Notes: generated by a model not told the origin, from the sequence alone. A stretch of DNA of 7,709 nt from Hydrogenothermus sp. (GCA_003978675.1 QNYP01000007.1:1-7709); one strand, 5' to 3'. Shown: positions 1 through 5,699, counted from the stretch's first letter. Translations and numbers: made by a program.

Positions 1-25
1 CTTAGAACATATTGGATAGAGAGGT

Positions 26-51
26 GAGAAGATGGCTAAAGACATCTTCTC
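26..51 (+). promoter_or_regulatory. Hairpin spanning the start codon of the BFD-like gene
   Basis: A perfect 9-bp inverted repeat, GAGAAGATG (26-34) and CATCTTCTC (43-51), encloses an 8-nt loop. The left arm contains the ATG start (32-34) and the end of the Shine-Dalgarno stretch GAGGTGAG (21-28). Folded in mRNA it would hide the start codon of the first gene. The repeat is seen directly; a role in translational control is inference, and codons 4-7 may make the right arm by chance. Confidence 0.35.
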
Positions 52-277
52 TATGGATAAAAATACTGAAGTCTGCTTCTGTATGGGAATTACATTAGGA
101 GAGATTTTACAAGCTATAGAAAATGGAGCTTGTGATATAGATGCAATAGGGGATACAACAGACGCAGGGACTGCCTGCGGTCTTTGTAAATCTCCAGAAG
201 ACGACCCAGATGGAGAAAGGGAAATACATCTTTCAGAAATATTACAGCAAGCAAAAGAAAAGGGATTATGTAAGTAA
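32..277 (+). CDS. BFD-like [2Fe-2S]-binding protein
   Basis: An 81-residue soluble protein that appears to be a stand-alone BFD (bacterioferritin-associated ferredoxin-like) domain. The four expected cluster ligands are visible as C15-x-C17 and C49-x2-C52, separated by 31 residues, with the helix-rich stretch GITLGEILQAIENG between them. Two further cysteines (C34, C80) are present. BFD domains bind a [2Fe-2S] cluster and pass electrons or help handle Fe-S clusters; the partner here is unknown. The ATG at 32 is chosen because GAGGTGAG lies just upstream; the next Met (codon 8, position 53) has no ribosome site. It ends 3 bp before the PP-loop gene, so it probably supplies electrons or a cluster to that enzyme (inference). 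Confidence 0.8.
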   Translation: MAKDIFSMDKNTEVCFCMGITLGEILQAIENGACDIDAIGDTTDAGTACGLCKSPEDDPDGEREIHLSEILQQAKEKGLCK

Positions 278-280
278 GTC

Positions 281-1339
281 ATGAAGAAAAGAAAAGCAGT
301 AGCCCTCTACTCCGGAGGGCTTGATTCTACTCTTGCTATAAAGCTCATTCAATCTCAAGGAATAGAAGTTGTAGCCCTTCATTTTTATACAGGTTTCTGT
401 ATCACAGAAACAAAGAGAAGAAGAGGCGAAAAAAAAGAAGATGGTTCTCATTATATGAACCCTGCCTTAAAATACGCTGCCAAATATGGATTTCCTTTAG
501 AAATTATAGATATATCTGAAGGGTATTTTGACATAATTCAAAATCCAAAATACGGATATGGAAGCAACATAAACCCATGTATAGACTGTAGAGCCTATAT
601 GTATAAACATGCTAAAAAATATATGGAAGAAATAGGTGCAGACTTTATTATATCTGGTGAAGTTCTAAATCAAAGACCTATGAGCCAACATCTAAAGGCT
701 ATGAAAATCATAGAAAGAGAAGCAGGAGTAGAAGGTTTAGTTGTTAAACCATTATCTGCAAAACTTCTACCTCCAACTATTCCTGAAATAAAAGGTTGGA
801 TAGATAGAGAAAAACTAGAAGATATATCTGGTAGAAGTAGGAAAAGACAAATAGAGCTTGCAAAAAGATTTGGTATAGATGAGTATGAACAACCAGCAGG
901 CGGTTGTTGCTATTTAACAGATGAAAACTTTGCAAGAAAATATAAGGAAGTAATAGCAGTAGAAAACTTTATAACTAGAGACGAATTATACCTATTAACA
1001 ATAGGAAGGCACTTTAGACTTCCATCTAAAGCAAAAGTAATAATTACAAGAAACGAAGGTGAAGGTAATTTTATAAAAGGGATAAGAAAAAATTACTGGT
1101 ATGCAGAGCCTATTGGGAAAGGTGCTGTTGCAATAGCAAGGCCTGTAGTGGGAGAAGCTTTAACAGAAGAAGACAAAAAACAGATAGCAGACCTTATAGC
1201 AAGGTACAGTAAAACAGATGAAGAAGGTAAAATACAGGTTAAAATAATACCTCCTTCACATCTTGAAAATAAGTATAAAGAAGATATAATTTTAGGACAG
1301 AAATTACAGGAAGAAACTTTGGAAAACTGGAGGGTATAA
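281..1339 (+). CDS. PP-loop ATPase, tRNA thiolation-like (MnmA/ThiI-related)
   Basis: A 352-residue cytoplasmic protein of the adenine-nucleotide alpha-hydrolase (PP-loop) superfamily. The N-terminus carries the ATP pyrophosphate loop SGGLDS (11-16). Candidate sulfur or cluster cysteines are C40, the C100-x2-C103 pair (NPCIDCR), and adjacent C209-C210 in PAGGCC. After about residue 230 a second domain begins (around TIGRHFRLPSKAKVIITRNE) that resembles the NFACT-R-type domain attached to some thiouridylase-like proteins. Related enzymes adenylate a tRNA base and replace oxygen with sulfur (MnmA s2U34, ThiI s4U8, TtuA). No THUMP domain is seen, so it is not a standard ThiI, and it lacks the usual MnmA layout. 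The substrate therefore cannot be named. Neighbouring TusA- and BFD-like genes support a sulfur-transfer role. No clear Shine-Dalgarno site is seen, so it is probably translated by coupling from the preceding gene. Confidence 0.7.
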   Translation: MKKRKAVALYSGGLDSTLAIKLIQSQGIEVVALHFYTGFCITETKRRRGEKKEDGSHYMNPALKYAAKYGFPLEIIDISEGYFDIIQNPKYGYGSNINPCIDCRAYMYKHAKKYMEEIGADFIISGEVLNQRPMSQHLKAMKIIEREAGVEGLVVKPLSAKLLPPTIPEIKGWIDREKLEDISGRSRKRQIELAKRFGIDEYEQPAGGCCYLTDENFARKYKEVIAVENFITRDELYLLTIGRHFRLPSKAKVIITRNEGEGNFIKGIRKNYWYAEPIGKGAVAIARPVVGEALTEEDKKQIADLIARYSKTDEEGKIQVKIIPPSHLENKYKEDIILGQKLQEETLENWRV

Positions 1340-1593
1340 TGAGTGTAGATTTAGAAAACATAAATCCAGATATAGTTCACGATGCAACAGGAACTTATTG
1401 TCCAATACCTATAACTGAACTTGCAAAAGTTATGAAAACTGCAAAAATAGGGCAAATTATAGAACTACAAGCAGATGATGAAGGAGCTGTTCAAGATGTT
1501 CCTGCTTGGTGCGAAACAACTGGAAATGAATATTTAGGATACATTGATGAAGATGGACTTTTAAGATTTTTTGTAAGGAAAACACAAGAATGA
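1339..1593 (+). CDS. TusA-like sulfur carrier protein
   Basis: An 84-residue protein of the TusA/SirA/YedF family. The signature C21-P-I-P (in DATGTYCPIPITELAKV) supplies the cysteine that carries persulfide sulfur in this family. A second typical family motif, PAWC (55-58), follows. TusA proteins receive sulfur from a cysteine desulfurase or rhodanese and hand it to acceptors such as the MnmA relay, molybdopterin synthesis or, in sulfur oxidisers, the sHdr/Dsr pathways. The start overlaps the stop of the PP-loop gene by one base (TAATG), with GGAGGG just upstream, so the two should be co-translated. This makes the PP-loop enzyme the most obvious sulfur recipient (inference). No sHdr, dsrE or rhodanese gene lies in the window. 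Confidence 0.85.
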   Translation: MSVDLENINPDIVHDATGTYCPIPITELAKVMKTAKIGQIIELQADDEGAVQDVPAWCETTGNEYLGYIDEDGLLRFFVRKTQE

Positions 1594-1835
1594 GGATAAG
1601 TGCAGATTTTAAAGTTTTCCACTTATTAGAAGAGTATCCAGAATCAGAGGAATTAATTAAAAGTTATTTTGAGTTTTTCTACAAAGAGAGAATAGAAGAT
1701 ATAGCTTTAAAAAGGCTTTCGATTCAAGGAGCTTTTAATGTGCTAGGACTATCTGAAGAAAAACAAAAGCAGTTTTTTAAAGATTTACATGATAAGTTAG
1801 GTCTTGAGATATCAAAACCTTTATTAGAAGAATAA
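1590..1835 (+). CDS. DUF1858-like small protein
   Basis: An 81-residue acidic, helical protein with no cysteine, signal peptide or membrane segment. The pattern of a short hydrophobic start, LLEEYPES, then a helix and IEDIALKRLSIQGAFNVLGL resembles DUF1858 / ScdA-N-type domains, which often sit beside or are fused to hybrid-cluster, ScdA or TusA-like proteins. The conserved Cys seen in many DUF1858 members is absent here, so direct redox or cluster chemistry is unlikely, and a binding or adaptor role is more plausible (inference). It overlaps the TusA-like gene by 4 bp (ATGA), which suggests stoichiometric co-production. Family assignment is by eye and moderate; no function is established. 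Confidence 0.6.
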   Translation: MRISADFKVFHLLEEYPESEELIKSYFEFFYKERIEDIALKRLSIQGAFNVLGLSEEKQKQFFKDLHDKLGLEISKPLLEE

Positions 1836-1858
1836 ATCTTAATAGTGAGGTAATTGTG

Positions 1859-2116
1859 ATGGCTGTTATTGATAGAGAAAAAGAGGTTGAAGAAGTATTA
1901 GAAAAAATTAGACCTGCTTTAGCTATTGATGAGGGGAATATAGTTTTAGTAAAAGTTGAAAATAATGAGGTTTATTTAGAACTTGTTGGAACTTGTGCAA
2001 CATGTCCAGTTTCAGACCTTACTATGAAAGACACAGTTATACTTGCTATTAAGCAGTTTTTACCCTGGGTAAAAGCTGTAAAAATAGGACAAACTAAGTT
2101 TACAATTTCAGAATGA
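1859..2116 (+). CDS. NifU C-terminal domain-type Fe-S protein
   Basis: An 85-residue protein corresponding to a free-standing NifU C-terminal (Nfu-type) domain. The family's cluster-binding C-x2-C is present as C46-A-T-C49 followed by PVSDLTMKDTVILAIKQ, where most members read CxxCPSS. Nfu domains bind a [4Fe-4S] cluster between two subunits and deliver it to target enzymes. The ATG at 1859 is preferred, 8 nt after GAGG (1847-1850); a GTG at 1856 would add one residue at a tighter 5-nt spacing. It follows the DUF1858-like gene after about 23 bp and overlaps aroE by 4 bp. In this context it may load a cluster on the PP-loop enzyme or the BFD-like protein (inference), but a general Fe-S role is equally possible. 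Confidence 0.85.
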   Translation: MAVIDREKEVEEVLEKIRPALAIDEGNIVLVKVENNEVYLELVGTCATCPVSDLTMKDTVILAIKQFLPWVKAVKIGQTKFTISE

Positions 2117-2967
2117 AAATAACAGTAGATATTTCTGGTGAAACTCAAGTTTACGGAATATTCGGATATCCTGTAAAACATTCTAAATCTCCCCAGTTCC
2201 AAACCTCTGCTTTTTCTTATTACAATATCCCTGCTGTTTATGTACCATTTGAAGTAAAACCAGAAAATTTAAAAACAGCAGTAGAAGCAGTTAAAGCTTT
2301 AAATATTAAAGGAATTAATATAACAGTCCCACACAAAGAGTATATTATCCAATATATAAATGAAGTTTCAGAAGAAGTTCTATATATTGGAGCATGTAAT
2401 ACTGTAAAAAATATAGATGGATATCTAATTGGATATAATACAGATGCTTATGGATTTATTAAAGGTTTAAAAGAACTAGAACCTAATTTAGCAGGGAAAA
2501 ATGTTCTTGTTTTAGGAGCAGGAGGGGCATCAAGAGCTGTTGTTTATGGACTTATAAAAGAAGGAGTTAACAAAATTTACCAAGCTAACAGAACTATAGA
2601 AAAAGTATTTAAAATACAAAAAGATTTTTTAAAACTAACAAAATTTGCTGAGGAAATTATAATCCCAATACCTTATGAAAAAATTGAATGCTGTGTGTTA
2701 GATAGTGTAGATATTATTGTAAATACTACATCTGTTGGCTTAAGAGAAGAGGATAAACCTCTTTTCAATTATGAGGCTATATCTTCTAAGCATATTGTTG
2801 TAGATATTATATATAAAAGAACTCCTCTTATTGAAACTGCAAATAAAAAAGGTTGCAAATGGCAAGATGGACTTTCTATGCTTTTATATCAAGGTGCTAA
2901 AGCTTTTGAAATATGGACAGGAAAAAATGCTCCTATTGAAGTTATGAAAAAAGCCATTTTACTATGA
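2113..2967 (+). CDS. aroE: Shikimate dehydrogenase
   Basis: A 284-residue cytoplasmic enzyme that reduces 3-dehydroshikimate to shikimate with NADPH in the chorismate (aromatic amino acid) pathway. The substrate-binding N-terminal domain shows YGIFGYPVKHSKSP (14-27, with the S-x-S shikimate contacts) and NITVPHK with catalytic Lys75. Catalytic Asp111 lies in GYNTD. The NADP domain has the glycine-rich GAGGASRA (135-142), the ANRT motif (158-161) ending the second strand, and NTTSVGL. The C-terminal QDGLSMLLYQGAKAFEIWTG is the family's usual closing motif. Length is normal. The start overlaps the NifU-like stop (ATGA) and has no convincing Shine-Dalgarno site, so it is probably translationally coupled. 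It has no biochemical link to the sulfur genes upstream. Confidence 0.95.
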   Translation: MKITVDISGETQVYGIFGYPVKHSKSPQFQTSAFSYYNIPAVYVPFEVKPENLKTAVEAVKALNIKGINITVPHKEYIIQYINEVSEEVLYIGACNTVKNIDGYLIGYNTDAYGFIKGLKELEPNLAGKNVLVLGAGGASRAVVYGLIKEGVNKIYQANRTIEKVFKIQKDFLKLTKFAEEIIIPIPYEKIECCVLDSVDIIVNTTSVGLREEDKPLFNYEAISSKHIVVDIIYKRTPLIETANKKGCKWQDGLSMLLYQGAKAFEIWTGKNAPIEVMKKAILL

Positions 2968-2994
2968 AAAAAACCCTGCCCAGAAAGAGCAGGG
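2968..2994 (-). terminator. Intrinsic terminator facing the minus strand
   Basis: CCCTGC (2974-2979) and GCAGGG (2989-2994) form a 6-bp GC-rich stem with a 9-nt loop. The seven-base A run directly to its left (2967-2973) becomes a U tract only on minus-strand RNA; on the plus strand the stem is followed by AAAAAC. The best reading is a terminator for leftward transcripts, protecting aroE from antisense read-through. It may also work weakly as a 3' stem for the aroE mRNA. Confidence 0.6.
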
Positions 2995-3070
2995 AAAAAC
3001 TGGGAGGAGGTTTGAGAAAACATCGGCTCTCGGTAGCTACTAATTTCTAGTTTATATTGTATATACCTAA

Positions 3071-3099
3071 TGTGAAATTGCTGTGAAATTTGGTATAAT
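3071..3099 (+). promoter_or_regulatory. Promoter of tRNA-Val and yajC with a tandem repeat
   Basis: A consensus -10 box TATAAT (3094-3099) is preceded by TGG, an extended -10. Transcription would start near 3106, a few bases before the tRNA. The nonamer TGTGAAATT occurs twice (3071-3079 and 3082-3090), 11 bp apart, about one helical turn. The first copy begins at the -35 position for a 17-bp spacer (TGTGAA, a poor match to TTGACA). The repeat could be an operator or simply chance in AT-rich DNA. Between 3000 and 3070 nothing else was recognised apart from a GGGAGGAGG run (3002-3010). Confidence 0.6.
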
Positions 3100-3112
3100 T
3101 TTAAATCTCATT

Positions 3113-3186
3113 GGTCGGTTAGCTCAGATGGCTAGAGCGCCTGCCCGACACGCAGGAGGTCGGAGGTTCGAATCCTCCACCGACCA
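3113..3186 (+). tRNA. tRNA-Val (anticodon GAC)
   Basis: A complete 74-nt cloverleaf. Acceptor stem GGTCGGT (3113-3119) pairs with ACCGACC (3179-3185). The D-stem is GCTC/GAGC, the anticodon stem CCTGC/GCAGG (3140-3144, 3152-3156), the variable loop 5 nt, and the T-stem GGAGG/CCTCC around TTCGAAT. The anticodon loop CCGACAC gives GAC, reading Val codons GUC and GUU. The discriminator is A73, and A35 and C36 agree with valine identity. CCA is not encoded, because TTTA follows the discriminator. Position 33 is C instead of the nearly universal U. yajC begins 26 nt downstream with no terminator between, so the two are probably cotranscribed. Confidence 0.9.
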
Positions 3187-3211
3187 TTTATTAAATTTTT
3201 AGGAGGCTTTT

Positions 3212-3502
3212 ATGCAAGGAGGCGGAGCAGAGCAGTTAATAAGTGCTATTATATGGATGGTGCTTCTCATAGCTATTTTCTACTTTTTACTTTATAGACC
3301 TCAACAACAACAGAGGAAAAAGCATGAAGAATTTTTAAATTCTTTAAAAAAGGGAGATAAAGTTATAACTTCTGGTGGAATCATTGGAGAAATAAAATCT
3401 ATAGAAGATAATGTAGTTTCACTAAAGGTTTCAGAAGGAACTATAATAAAAGTTTTAAAACAAGCTATTTCGTCGTATTTTGAGGAAAAAAAGGAGAGCT
3501 AA
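3212..3502 (+). CDS. yajC: Sec translocon accessory subunit YajC
   Basis: A 96-residue inner-membrane protein that associates with SecD-SecF and the SecYEG translocase. One N-terminal transmembrane helix (about residues 8-27, ending in FYFLLYRP) is followed by the family's positively charged PQQQQRKKHEEFLNSLKKGD. After it comes the small beta domain with GDKVITSGGIIGEI, the diagnostic YajC motif. Length is typical. AGGAGG at 3201-3206 sets the start. yajC is often followed by secD and secF; here it meets nusB head-on instead, so secDF must be elsewhere. It sits directly behind a tRNA, sharing its promoter. Its stop (TAA, 3500-3502) lies in a terminator hairpin and overlaps the end of nusB by 4 bp. 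Confidence 0.92.
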   Translation: MQGGGAEQLISAIIWMVLLIAIFYFLLYRPQQQQRKKHEEFLNSLKKGDKVITSGGIIGEIKSIEDNVVSLKVSEGTIIKVLKQAISSYFEEKKES

Positions 3503-3513
3503 TAATAGCTCTC
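3486..3513. terminator. Shared bidirectional terminator of yajC and nusB
   Basis: GAGAGCT (3494-3500) and AGCTCTC (3507-3513) form a 7-bp stem with the 6-nt loop AATAAT. On the minus strand the stem is followed by C and an eight-base U run (from the A run 3485-3492), a classical intrinsic terminator for nusB. On the plus strand the following TGTATGTTCTCTTTT is only a moderate U-rich tail for yajC. The last codons and stop codons of both genes lie inside the hairpin. Confidence 0.75.
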
Positions 3514-3966
3514 TGTATGTTCTCTTTTATTCTCATTTTTATAGATACTACTTAGAATTCCATTTATAAATTTCAAAGCATCTTCATCTAAACTATAGCA
3601 TTTGGCTAAATCTAAAATATCTATAAATATTCTACCTTTGTCTGGAATATCAGCAAATAAAAGTTCATAAGTTCCTATTCTTAAAAGAGCTTTTTCTATA
3701 TTTCCTAATCTTTCAAATCTCCAATCTTTAAGATACTTTTTTATTATTTCATCTATTTCGTCTATATGTTCTGCAACGCCATTAACAATGGCATAGGCAT
3801 ATTGTAAAGTTTTTTCAGAAATTTTACCTCTAATATCCTTAATTATATCTTCAAGTAGCTCATTTATATCAATATCCTTATCTTGAAGTTCATAAGCATA
3901 TAAAACCTTTAACGCTATTTCCCTTGCTTTCTTTCTAAACTTTCCAATAATCTTTCTTGCTTCCAT
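3499..3966 (-). CDS. nusB: Transcription antitermination factor NusB
   Basis: A 155-residue all-helical RNA-binding protein. With NusE (ribosomal protein S10) NusB binds boxA RNA and supports antitermination and correct assembly on rRNA transcripts. Visible family features are the N-terminal RKKAREIALKVLYAYE, the central WRFERLGNIEKALLRIGTYELL, and the C-terminal DILDLAKCYS followed by KFINGIL. A short charged tail (KNENKREHTESYY) follows. The start at 3966 lies 10 bp after the ribH stop with AAGGG in front. ribH-nusB order is common in bacteria. The gene ends inside the terminator hairpin it shares with convergent yajC. Confidence 0.95.
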   Translation of the reverse strand: MEARKIIGKFRKKAREIALKVLYAYELQDKDIDINELLEDIIKDIRGKISEKTLQYAYAIVNGVAEHIDEIDEIIKKYLKDWRFERLGNIEKALLRIGTYELLFADIPDKGRIFIDILDLAKCYSLDEDALKFINGILSSIYKNENKREHTESYY

Positions 3967-3976
3967 TTTTCCCTTT

Positions 3977-4438
3977 TTATATCTGGTTTAATACATTTAC
4001 CATTTCTATAGCAGTTAAGGCTGCATCAAAACCTTTATTTCCCATTTTTGTTCCTGCTCTTTCAATAGCCTGCTCTATTGTATCTGTTGTAAGTATTCCA
4101 TAAGATATAGGAATTTCTGTTTCTAAAGATACTTGAGCTATTCCTTTTGTAACTTCATTTGCAACATAATCAAAATGAGGAGTATCTCCTCTTATGACTG
4201 CTCCTAAACATATAACAGCATCAAATTTTCCTGACTTTGCAAGTTTTTTTGCAGTTAAAGGTATTTCAAAAGAACCAGGAACTCTTATGACAGTAATGTT
4301 TTTTTCATCTCCATTATGCCTGACTATACAATCAATAGCCCCTTCTAAAAGCTTTTCTGTTATTAAACTATTAAATCTACTTACAATTATTGCAAACTTA
4401 AATCCTTTAGCAGATAGTTTTCCTTCTATATTCTTCAT
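3977..4438 (-). CDS. ribH: 6,7-dimethyl-8-ribityllumazine synthase
   Basis: A 153-residue enzyme that condenses 5-amino-6-ribitylamino-uracil with 3,4-dihydroxy-2-butanone 4-phosphate to make lumazine, the penultimate step to riboflavin. Members assemble into pentamers or 60-mer shells. Motifs are SRFN (20-23), VPGSFEIP (53-60), GAVIRGDTPHFDYV (79-92) with catalytic His88, and GILTTDTIEQAIERAG with the phosphate-binding Arg127. Length is typical. The ATG overlaps the stop of the lipoprotein gene by one base (TAATG). Its Shine-Dalgarno site GGGAGAT lies inside that gene, so ribH translation is likely coupled to it. nusB follows after 10 bp. Confidence 0.96.
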   Translation of the reverse strand: MKNIEGKLSAKGFKFAIIVSRFNSLITEKLLEGAIDCIVRHNGDEKNITVIRVPGSFEIPLTAKKLAKSGKFDAVICLGAVIRGDTPHFDYVANEVTKGIAQVSLETEIPISYGILTTDTIEQAIERAGTKMGNKGFDAALTAIEMVNVLNQI

Positions 4439-4641
4439 TATCTATCTCCCAAAATATCTTTTATTGTTGTATCATCTGTCAAAAAATTCTCATTATTAGA
4501 AGTTTCTTTTACATTTGTATTAACTTTTTTGCTTTCATTTGGACATTTGCATTCGCACTTACAAACTGGAGGATTATAATTATGTGCTAAACAAGAGCTA
4601 AATAAAAATGATATAACAATTAACAAAAAACTTCTAAACAT
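4438..4641 (-). CDS. Small Cys-rich lipoprotein, function unknown
   Basis: A 67-residue hypothetical protein. The N-terminus is a signal peptide: Arg3, a hydrophobic core (F5-F14) and a lipobox-like LFSSC with the acylated cysteine at C17. The Phe at -3 is less usual than Leu or Ala but tolerated. The mature part is about 50 residues, with a dense C27-x-C29-x-C31-x-C33 cluster that could bind a metal, and then a polar Asn/Thr/Lys-rich tail. I recognise no family. It is likely real: it overlaps the aminotransferase stop (TAATG) and the ribH start (TAATG), and it contains the ribH ribosome site. Anchoring in the inner or outer membrane is inferred from the lipobox. A metal-binding or adhesive role would be guesswork. 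Confidence 0.65.
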   Translation of the reverse strand: MFRSFLLIVISFLFSSCLAHNYNPPVCKCECKCPNESKKVNTNVKETSNNENFLTDDTTIKDILGDR

Positions 4642-5699
4642 TAAGAAACCTCTCTAACTACTTTTTTTACCTTATCAATGATAAAGTCTATTTCATTTTC
4701 TTTCAAGGATGGAAAAACAGGTATTGAAAAAACCTCTTTAGAACAAAGCTCAGCAAACTCACAATCTAAATGCTGTGCATCTCTAAGCTTATGTAGAGTA
4801 TAGTCATAATAAACTCTTGCACCTATCCCTTCTTCTATAAGTCTTTGAATTATTTCGTTTCTTTTTGGATGTCTTAATGTATATATATGGTAAACATGTT
4901 TTCTGTTTTCTGCCTCTTCTGGAATTACTAAACCTGGCAATTCCTTGAATTCTTCATTATATATCTTTGCTATTTTTCTTCTCTTTTCATTGTTCTCATC
5001 AAGTTTTTGAAGTTGCCAGTATCCTATGCCAGCTTGAAATTCTGTAATCCTTAAGTTTAATGCAGGATGGTCTCCAAACTCTATCCAATTTGATATAGCT
5101 TCATCAAGCTTTGGATCAGATGTTAAAATAGCTCCACCTTCTCCCATTGGAACATTTTTTGATGCGTAAAAACTAAATGCAGAGATATCTCCAAGATTGC
5201 CGGCTTTTTTCCCTTTGTATTCTGCCCCATGAGCCTGTGCAGCATCTTCTAGGACAAAAACTTGTTTATCTTTACATATTTGATTTATTTTATCCATATC
5301 TGCAGTTTGTCCGTATAGATGAACAGGTATTACTGCTTTTGGACTAAATCTTTCTATAGCTTCTATTAGTTGCTCTGTATTCATTGTATAGGTTTGATTA
5401 ATATCAACTACAATAGGAGTTCCACCTGCTAATAAAACTGCATCAATAGTAGCCATAAAGCTAAAAGCTGGAACTATAACTTTATCTTCCTTTGAGTTTA
5501 TTCCTATTGCTTTTAATGCTATGTAAATGGCCGCTGTTCCACTACAAACAGTGTGGCAAAATGATACTCCAATATAATCTCTAAAACTTTCCTTAAATTT
5601 TAAAGTCCACTTTCCTCTAGTTATATGCCCACTATTTATTATTTCTAAAACTGTATTTTCTTCTTCTTTTCCAAATTCTGGTTTTATTATTGGTATCAA
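4641..5699 (-). CDS. gnnB: DegT-family sugar aminotransferase, GnnB-like
   Basis: A 352-residue PLP enzyme of the DegT/DnrJ/EryC1/StrS family that transaminates keto-sugar nucleotides. Seen: the PLP phosphate loop CSGTAA (52-57), the EDAAQAHGA motif with Asp152 facing the pyridine nitrogen, and catalytic Lys181 in SFYASKNVPMGEGGA. Beside a Gfo/Idh dehydrogenase it fits GnnB, which converts UDP-3-keto-GlcNAc to UDP-GlcNAc3N using glutamate. Its length is close to what I recall for known GnnB proteins. Aquifex lipid A is known to contain 2,3-diaminoglucose, which supports this. WbpE/WlbC-type partners acting on UDP-GlcNAcA for O-antigen are the main alternative. Its ATG overlaps the dehydrogenase stop by 4 bp, and GAGG near its end serves the lipoprotein start. 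The family is certain; the exact substrate is inferred. Confidence 0.7.
   Translation of the reverse strand: MIPIIKPEFGKEEENTVLEIINSGHITRGKWTLKFKESFRDYIGVSFCHTVCSGTAAIYIALKAIGINSKEDKVIVPAFSFMATIDAVLLAGGTPIVVDINQTYTMNTEQLIEAIERFSPKAVIPVHLYGQTADMDKINQICKDKQVFVLEDAAQAHGAEYKGKKAGNLGDISAFSFYASKNVPMGEGGAILTSDPKLDEAISNWIEFGDHPALNLRITEFQAGIGYWQLQKLDENNEKRRKIAKIYNEEFKELPGLVIPEEAENRKHVYHIYTLRHPKRNEIIQRLIEEGIGARVYYDYTLHKLRDAQHLDCEFAELCSKEVFSIPVFPSLKENEIDFIIDKVKKVVREVS

Noticed and set aside
1..27. End of an upstream gene (frame 1 reads LRTYWIER then TGA at 25-27; frame 2 reads LEHIG then TAG at 17-19)
   Set aside because: Too short to choose between the frames or identify a product; an upstream gene is plausible but not supported.
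266..451. Minus-strand frame of 61 codons
   Set aside because: Antisense shadow over the BFD-like and PP-loop genes; Phe/Ser-rich low-complexity translation and no ribosome site.
1972..2202. Minus-strand frame of 76 codons
   Set aside because: Shadow of the NifU-like and aroE genes, both of which have clear family motifs.
3002..3050. Short peptide frame TTG-RKHRLSVATNF-stop after GGGAGGAGG (3002-3010)
   Set aside because: Ribosome site is only about 1 nt from the TTG, which is too close, and the peptide is 12 residues with no recognisable leader-peptide features.
3034..3052. CTACTAATTTCTAG resembling a Cas12a-type repeat fragment
   Set aside because: Single copy, no spacer-repeat pattern and no cas gene; only a 4-bp imperfect inverted repeat.
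4194..4499. Plus-strand frame of 101 codons
   Set aside because: Antisense to ribH and the lipoprotein gene; no family features.
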